From assembly GCA_963920705.1 (NCBI GenBank), contig OY987229.1, forward strand, positions 22,139,728 to 22,203,727: a stretch of 64,000 nt of DNA, given 5' to 3'. This DNA comes from Odiellus spinosus. Its lineage: Eukaryota > Arthropoda > Arachnida > Opiliones > Phalangiidae. The notes beneath the pieces are model-generated. The model did no database searches and was not told where the DNA came from. It was given only the letters and a program-made list of their open reading frames with translations. Of the stretch, positions 58,701-64,000 are shown piece after piece. Position 1 is the first letter of the stretch. The number at the start of each line of letters is the position of its first letter. A program made the position numbers and the translations under genes.

Positions 58701-61700
58701 GTATTTAAAATAATATTATTGATAAGTAAATTAATTATCTATTAGGCAATACAATTCGATTAGCAGCTTATCAGAAAACGTGGGTTTAAAAAAAGCTTGA
58801 TTTAAAGGGTAACTAAAGAGCCTAATGTGCCTTGCCAAGAAAAAATATTTTCGTTTGGAACTAAAACTGAGCTGGCGACTTATCGTTAAAGGCTAGGATT
58901 GAATCGTGGCTAAATTCTTCAAGGGAGGATGCAACCTAACAACAAGTGATTTTTTATCGATTCCTTATTGTTTAAATAGGCCTAATCCACTATTTAAAAA
59001 ATTTACAAACAAATATTAAACTAGAAATAAATTTAAAACTTACCCGGAAAATAGGCTTAGTGGGATTCATGGAGGTCCTGATTTCCTCGCGTGTAAGGTC
59101 TAGCGACCAATCGCGCGCGACGTAAGTCTCGTGGAGATCTCGCGTGAATGACGGGCCTTCGCTCATTGGTCGCTAGACCTTACACGGACGCGATTCAGGA
59201 TCTCCATGAATCCCGCTAAGCCTATTTTCAGGGTAAGTTTTAAATTTATTTCTAGTTTAATATTTGTATTGTAAACTTTTTATCGGTGAATTAGGCCTAT
59301 TTAAACGATAACGAATCGATAAAAAAAAATCACTTGTAATTAGGTTGCATTCTCCCTTTAAAGAGAACCGTCTAAGCTACAAAATCATTAAATGGATTTA
59401 AAGGGAAGCCATAAAAACGTCATAAAAACACGCTATTGTTTTAAACTCTCAAAAAACCTAAATCTTTCAATTAATTCAGAGGGGTGGTTCATTAATTTGT
59501 CTCAACACACAGTTAATCGTGTTTTTGACAAGGATCTAAATTAATTTTACTTAAATTTTAAACTTATTTGAATATTTGTAATACATTTCCCTTTTCCGCT
59601 AATAATATTCGCTTCCATTACGTACACATTGACAGTACAATTAGTTATGTCTGCTAAGCTAGAAAAGAAGGCGACTTAACTTAAAGCTAGGGATTAAAAA
59701 ATCCCAGATAATCCTTTTGAACTAGTTTAAGGGCAGGCTGAAAATACCGATGCTGAAATTTGGAACTAATTTGCCTAATAAGGCCAAGAAATCTGAAATT
59801 AAAATTGAAAAAGAGCCGCAGACAAATTAATTAAAACCTGAAAATTAACAAAAAGTCATAATTAGATTTTAAAATTAGAGTAACGCGATTATTTTGAGCA
59901 TGAATCTATACGCGTTAAAAATGGAAATAAATTAGTTAATAATTAACTCGACCCCGATATCATAATTAAATGATATCGAGGTCAAGGGTTAGTAAACCTT
60001 AAATATTAACCTTAATGTATGCAGGCGAAGGGGGCTAAACGCGTCTTGGGTAGTGCCGCCTGGTATGCTTAATTCTAGGGTGTAGTTAGTAAATATTGAA
60101 GCCAAAAAAAAACCTTCCGAGTTCCCTAAACATAACGTCAAATTTGACTACGATTATTAGAACTATCGCTACGAGCAACGTCCACGTTAGGGTCGCTACT
60201 CGACCTCGGAAGTAAAAAAAAAACCCGACCAATTTGGGGGTTTATTTTTTTTAATTCCAACGATGATCTGCAAACACTCGTGAAATAAAATGATACCGCT
60301 CGCTATGTTATTCGTGACCAACGCGTCGCGACCCTAGTTTGGTCACGAACCCATATCGCGCTCGGTATCCTAAATTAGCGGGCCTAATTGCAGTCTCGAG
60401 GTTCCGAACTCCCACGCAATCGATTGAACTCAAACGTTGCGCCCTTTCCCTTCGATCCCCCGCCGCAGTCACCTTGACGTAAAAATATATTATACACTTT
60501 GACCCTAACAAATAAGCTAACCTCCACCGCGTTTCGCTCAAAAAATGGCGGACTCTTCGCCCGCCATTAGTGAACGAACCCCCAAACCAGAGTTAAACAG
60601 TTCTACACATAACCGAAAAGGAATTAACCAATTCGGCAAAAAAACACCAGAATCCAGCGACGGTTGAAAATTGAGAAAGGGCGAAATGAACCTTAACATT
60701 CCTCGAGACCGCCATTGTTAAAATAATTAAAAATAAGCCTATAATAAAACAGGGTTCGTACAGAATTTTGGAGGTTAATTTCCATGACCTTTCCAGGTTC
60801 TTCCTGACTATTTCTAAGTAATTTCAATCTTTCTCATGAATTTTTTTATTAAAGGGAGAATGAAAGGCAGAAACAAGCTATTTTTAATCGATTAAGAATG
60901 CTAAAATAATGAGAAAAACAATAATATAACTCGCCAAAAATATTTCGTTATTTTATAATCAATTTCCAAAGTTCCGATGCTAAGCCTTGGCTGCCTAGCT
61001 CGGCGAACCAGGCGAGCACGAGCCGTATTTTTTTTAATATTCCCGTCAGATCTAGTCGCCAATCACGAGCGAGTACGCGTATTTTTAAAATACGCGTACT
61101 CGCTCGTGATTGGCGACAAGAACAGCCGCGAATATTAAAAAAAAAAAATACGGCTCATGCTAGCCTAGTTCACCGAGCTAGGCAGCCAAGGCTTAGCATC
61201 GGAACTTTGGAAATTGATTATAAAATAAGGAAATATTTTTGGCGAGTTATATTATTGTTTTTCTCATTATTTAGGCATTCTTAATCGATTAAAAATAGGT
61301 TGTTTTGGCTTTTCATTCTCCCTTTAGCAATTCCCACCTTTTATTTGACAGTTTACTCAGAATATGAGAAAAAAACATTTAATCTTTATGCAAATATTTG
61401 CAGTCGATATTAATTATAACACTTAATTGGTCAACAGTTCCTTGACGTGTACCAAAATATTTAATTTCTCTGACGATTTGGGTTCATTTTAAAATTCCCT
61501 GACTTTTCCATGTTTTCAAGGTCGTGTACGAACCCAGTTAATACATAAAAAAAGGGCGACTCAACAAATATCTTATCACTAATCCCAAGAGGCTCATATT
61601 AATTTTAAAATAGGTTACGACTCAATTTAGGCCTCGTGAAACACGTGACTTTTCTTTTCACGGATTGAAAAAAATCTGGGGGTGTAATGTCAGTTTTACA

Positions 61701-64000
61701 ATTGAATTTACTCTCGTCATAGATAATGACGCTACCAAGTCCGTTTTGATGCCAGTTTCTTGGTAAAAGTTTAAATTAAAACAGTATTTTTAATTAATAT
61801 TAACTAGAACTTATATTATAATATTATATAACATTTCAGAAGTTAAGAAACATAATATCTGAATGTTTGAACTCGAAAGAGACGCAAAATTATCAGAATT
61901 CTGATAAAAATTATTTTAATTAATTGGATATTTAATCATCCAATGATGATCGTGTCTCTAGAACATGTCTTATAAATTGGTAACTAGATTAGAATTATTT
62001 TTGGATATAAACTAACCTAGTATTCTTTAGATAATTATTAGGCAATAAAAAAGAAAATTTACGTGTTTGACGCGACAAAAAATAGACGAGGCCCGAATTG
62101 AGTCAGATTGCGTGTGTACTTTTAAGTAAACTTTATGTAAAAATATAGGTCTACAATCGAGCCCCAAAAGTGGGATATGATTCGTCGCTGTCGACGTTAA
62201 TTTAAAGCTAAAGAGTCACCCATAGAACCCAGAATTGGGATAAAATTTGGCCATTTGATAAAATGATGCAATAATTAAAAAAACAACATCATTAATAGAT
62301 AATAATCGTACTCCTGGTGCGACAGCGGGTTATATGGGTCATTTTAAGACGAAAATGTTCTACGACGTTTTGTCATACGTGGCGCCGTTTAAGAGTTACG
62401 AAATGAATCATGTATGGATGACCCCTTAACGTACATTAATAAACGTATACTTAAAGGGAGAATGCAACCTAATTACAAGTGATTTTTTATCGATTCCTTA
62501 TCGTTTAAATAGGCCTAATCCATCGATAAAAAGTTTACAATACAAATATTAAACTAGAAATAAATTTAAAACTTACCCGGAAAATAGGCATAGCGGGATT
62601 CATGGAGATCCTGAATCGCGTCCGTGTAAGGTCTAGCGACCAATGAGCAAAGGCCCGTCGTTCGCGCGAGATCTCCACGAGACGTACGTCGCGCGCGATT
62701 GGTCGCTAGACCTTACACGCGAGGAAAACAGGAGCTCCATGAATCTCACTAAGCCTATTTTCAGGGTAAGTTTTAAATTTATTTCTAGTTTAATATTTGT
62801 TTATAAATATTTTCAGTAGTGGATTAGGCCTATTTAAACAATAAGGAATCGATAAAAAAATCACTTGTTAGGTTGCATTCTCCCTTTAAGGGGTCATCCG
62901 TACATGAATCATTTCGTAACTCTTAAACGGCGTCCCATACGACAAAACGTCATAGAAAATTTTCGTCTTAAAATGACTCATAGAACAATTAACCTATTAT
63001 TCTGATTTATCGGTTGGTTAATTACCAAACTCGTTAGCGAGTTCCTGAAGATATTCGTGATATTTTCACCTTTAGTCCGAATAATCTATGACCGCCATCG
63101 TATTGTTCAAAATAATTCGTGGCGTAATTTCCCGAAAAATATTACTCATTCTATCTTTGAGTCTTTATCCAATGGATAAACTCTTAATCGTAAATAATCG
63201 CAAAATTGGCAGATTATTTTATCCAAATACAGAGTCCTAGTCACCTACAAAACAATATGACCTATTGGTCAAAAATTCTAGCTTACCCACGAGGTTTGGA
63301 AGTTCTCGTTGTAAGGATAGTCTAACAATTAGCCATGACGTGGAACCATGATGATTATGGTATCCAAATTAAACTGGAGAGTTATCAAGGCCGATAATTG
63401 AACTTATAATCATGCAACCTGTTTTAAATAAAGAATACAACGAAATTTGGATTAGAAAAAGGTAGGCAAGAACGCTACACCTGATTGTAGCATTGTAATG
63501 GCATAATTGACAATTTATATCTATCATCTTGGGTCAGAGCATTATACTCCCTTTAAAAGGCCTATCTGCGTTTTTAAAGTCCCTTTAAAGTCGCCCTTCT
63601 TTTCTCGCTTAATAGATGACCTTGACCTTAACAAATTGTACTGCAAAAGCTAAGCTGTGTGCATAAGGGATGAGCATTTTAAAGATGTAAATTTCAGAGC
63701 GTTTATGACCTTTAAAGAGGCCCTATCTACTGGCGTTAGCGATTTTCAAAACGATCCAATGGGGTTTGGGACACAAAACTATAGGGAGGGCTTGATTCAC
63801 CCTTATTTAGACAACTACTCCTGGGCCAGGGTAGTTAAGACTCTTGTCCCCCTACTTAAGTCAAAATTTGTTTAATATAGGTTCACCAAGGTCACCGGAC
63901 ACAATGAGGGGGCGACTGATTCTGTCAATTTGGTTACTAGTTATGTTGGTTCTCGTGAACTCATTTTCTGGACAATTTAAAGCTCTACTTTTGGTGTCCG
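55706..64000 (+). CDS. Divergent ionotropic receptor-like gene IR2, 3' end outside window
   Basis: Plus-strand gene with the layout of an insect ionotropic receptor, a membrane cation channel with a split ligand-binding domain. Proposed exons: 55706-55824 (or start at the ATG 55718), 56990-57074, 58317-58478, 58541-58700, 63881 to beyond 64000. Junctions fit: phase 2 at 55824/56990, phase 0 at the next two, phase 1 at 58700/63881. Lobe S1 carries YRNGNWTGIWSQLD and then EIDIMIGPWAP, matching the family pattern of NG-W-G-I followed by a D-I-x-I segment. First helix: WYGIIFSMISLSIYATLSDY; pore-like FSFYNWTFLASVFSEG; second helix: LILSIWLLVMLVLVNSF with an Arg just before it. The phase-1 break after the pore occurs at the same place in IR1. 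Lobe S2 and the last helix must lie to the right. No signal peptide was found, so an N-terminal exon may be missing. Introns hold a minisatellite and elements A24/T2, E5, H2/F and E6/L. Confidence 0.75.
55843..56690. repeat. 33-bp minisatellite in IR2 intron
   Basis: About 25 units of ATTACTACTGAAATTATAGG followed by AAAATTTGGAATA, with small variation; unit starts such as 55875 and 55908 are 33 bp apart. No unique spacers lie between the units. Confidence 0.92.
57741..58187. mobile_element. Mirror array T2 (CCGAATCCCATTGAA units) around (TTAGG)n, inserted in A24
   Basis: About 447 bp. The left arm has repeated ACCGAATTCCCATTG units; the centre has seven GGTTA units (57967-58003); the right arm has the inverse units TCGAATGGGATTGACGG. 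CAGAGAG is duplicated on both sides (57734-57740, 58188-58194), and more than 20 other family A copies show the unbroken site. Confidence 0.8.
57967..58003 (+). repeat. Interstitial (TTAGG)n run
   Basis: Seven uninterrupted GGTTA units at the centre of T2, identical to the insect telomere repeat. Confidence 0.9.
58922..59357. mobile_element. Family E foldback, copy E5
   Basis: In the 5.2-kb IR2 intron; right flank TTAA, left flank TTCA (one change). Confidence 0.85.
59400..60749. other. IR2 intron without recognised genes
   Basis: No exon fits the flanking phases and no repeat shared with the rest of the window was found. A 77-codon minus-strand open frame at 60308-60541 has no recognised motif. 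Confidence 0.4.
60750..61535. mobile_element. Foldback family H, copy H2, with F nested
   Basis: Ends CAGGGTTCGTACAGAATTTT and TCGTGTACGAACCC match H1. Interrupted by F. Confidence 0.72.
60853..61323. mobile_element. Long-palindrome foldback F nested in H2
   Basis: Ends AGGGAGAATGAAA / TTTTCATTCTCCCT, flanked by TTAA and TTAG. The arms are about 200 bp each and nearly perfect, meeting at CGCGTATTTTTAAAATACGCG around 61080. Confidence 0.85.
61560..62320. other. IR2 intron without recognised genes
   Basis: AT-rich stretch between H2 and L; no exon, RNA gene or shared repeat recognised. Confidence 0.4.
62330..62990. mobile_element. Foldback L, split by E6
   Basis: Left arm (TCATTTTAAGACGAAAATG, GTTTAAGAGTTACGAAATGA, GGATGACCCC) reads back in inverse order on the right (GGGGTCATCC, TCATTTCGTAACTCTTAAAC, TTTTCGTCTTAAAATGA). 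Element E6 sits exactly between the arms. Confidence 0.75.
62455..62885. mobile_element. Family E foldback, copy E6, nested in L
   Basis: Ends AGGGAGAATGCAACCTAA, TTAA on both sides, inserted at the centre of foldback L. Confidence 0.9.
62991..63880. other. 3' part of the long IR2 intron
   Basis: A 72-codon open frame at 63657-63875 runs up to the proposed acceptor of the last visible IR2 exon, but its frame and sequence do not fit an ionotropic receptor. No repeat shared with the window was seen. Confidence 0.4.

Noticed and set aside
60308-60541. 77-codon minus-strand open frame
   Set aside because: No start context, splice context or recognisable domain; probably chance.
63657-63875. 72-codon plus-strand open frame before the last IR2 exon
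   Set aside because: No recognised motif, not in frame with IR2, and the proposed acceptor lies just after it.

Overview
This window is nuclear DNA from an insect. The genes are split into many short exons with GT-AG introns, the DNA is AT-rich, there are insect-type (TTAGG)n runs, and both gene families present are animal ones: ABCC transporters and ionotropic chemoreceptors (IRs). Tandem expansion of ABCC4/MRP4-like genes is well known in beetles, so Coleoptera is a reasonable but unproven guess. No prokaryotic, viral or RNA genes were recognised.

The backbone is a head-to-tail array of ABCC4/MRP4-like transporter genes, all on the minus strand. Only exon 1 of copy 0 lies in the window (660-733). 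Copy 1 (1607-12346), copy 2 (13782-21248), copy 3 (23828-34227) and copy 4 (36802-53650) each have 23 exons with the same order and intron phases. Joining the exons gives 1328 aa for copy 1, 1329 aa for copy 2 and 1313 aa for copy 4, close to the usual length of about 1300 aa for the family. Copy 3 has a 13-bp deletion in exon 20 that truncates it inside nucleotide-binding domain 2, so it is probably a pseudogene or an allele-level lesion.

Two IR-like genes lie on the plus strand. IR1 (4397-6927) is nested antisense in the 3.9-kb intron 15 of ABCC copy 1. It is broken: a 292-bp foldback element sits in one coding exon and the last exon is out of frame. IR2 (about 55706 to beyond 64000) lies upstream of ABCC copy 4 and leaves the window at its second membrane segment, after a 5.2-kb intron.

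The rest is mostly small non-autonomous foldback (MITE-like) elements in introns and intergenic DNA. There are about 24 copies of family A (~335 bp), four of B (418 bp), six of C (~290 bp), two of D, six of E (TTAA-flanked, ~430 bp), and several larger or nested families (F to M). Families A, B and C differ in sequence but all make 7-bp target duplications. Three further foldbacks (T1-T3) are built of degenerate short repeats in mirror orientation around a GGTTA-type core. Several insertions can be read against an empty site elsewhere in the window, which gives a relative order of events.

Functionally, the ABCC copies would be plasma-membrane exporters of organic anions or conjugates. Their upstream regions share a GATA-motif-rich module, suggesting common, possibly gut or excretory, control. 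The IR genes would be sensory cation channels and are probably unrelated in function to the transporters.
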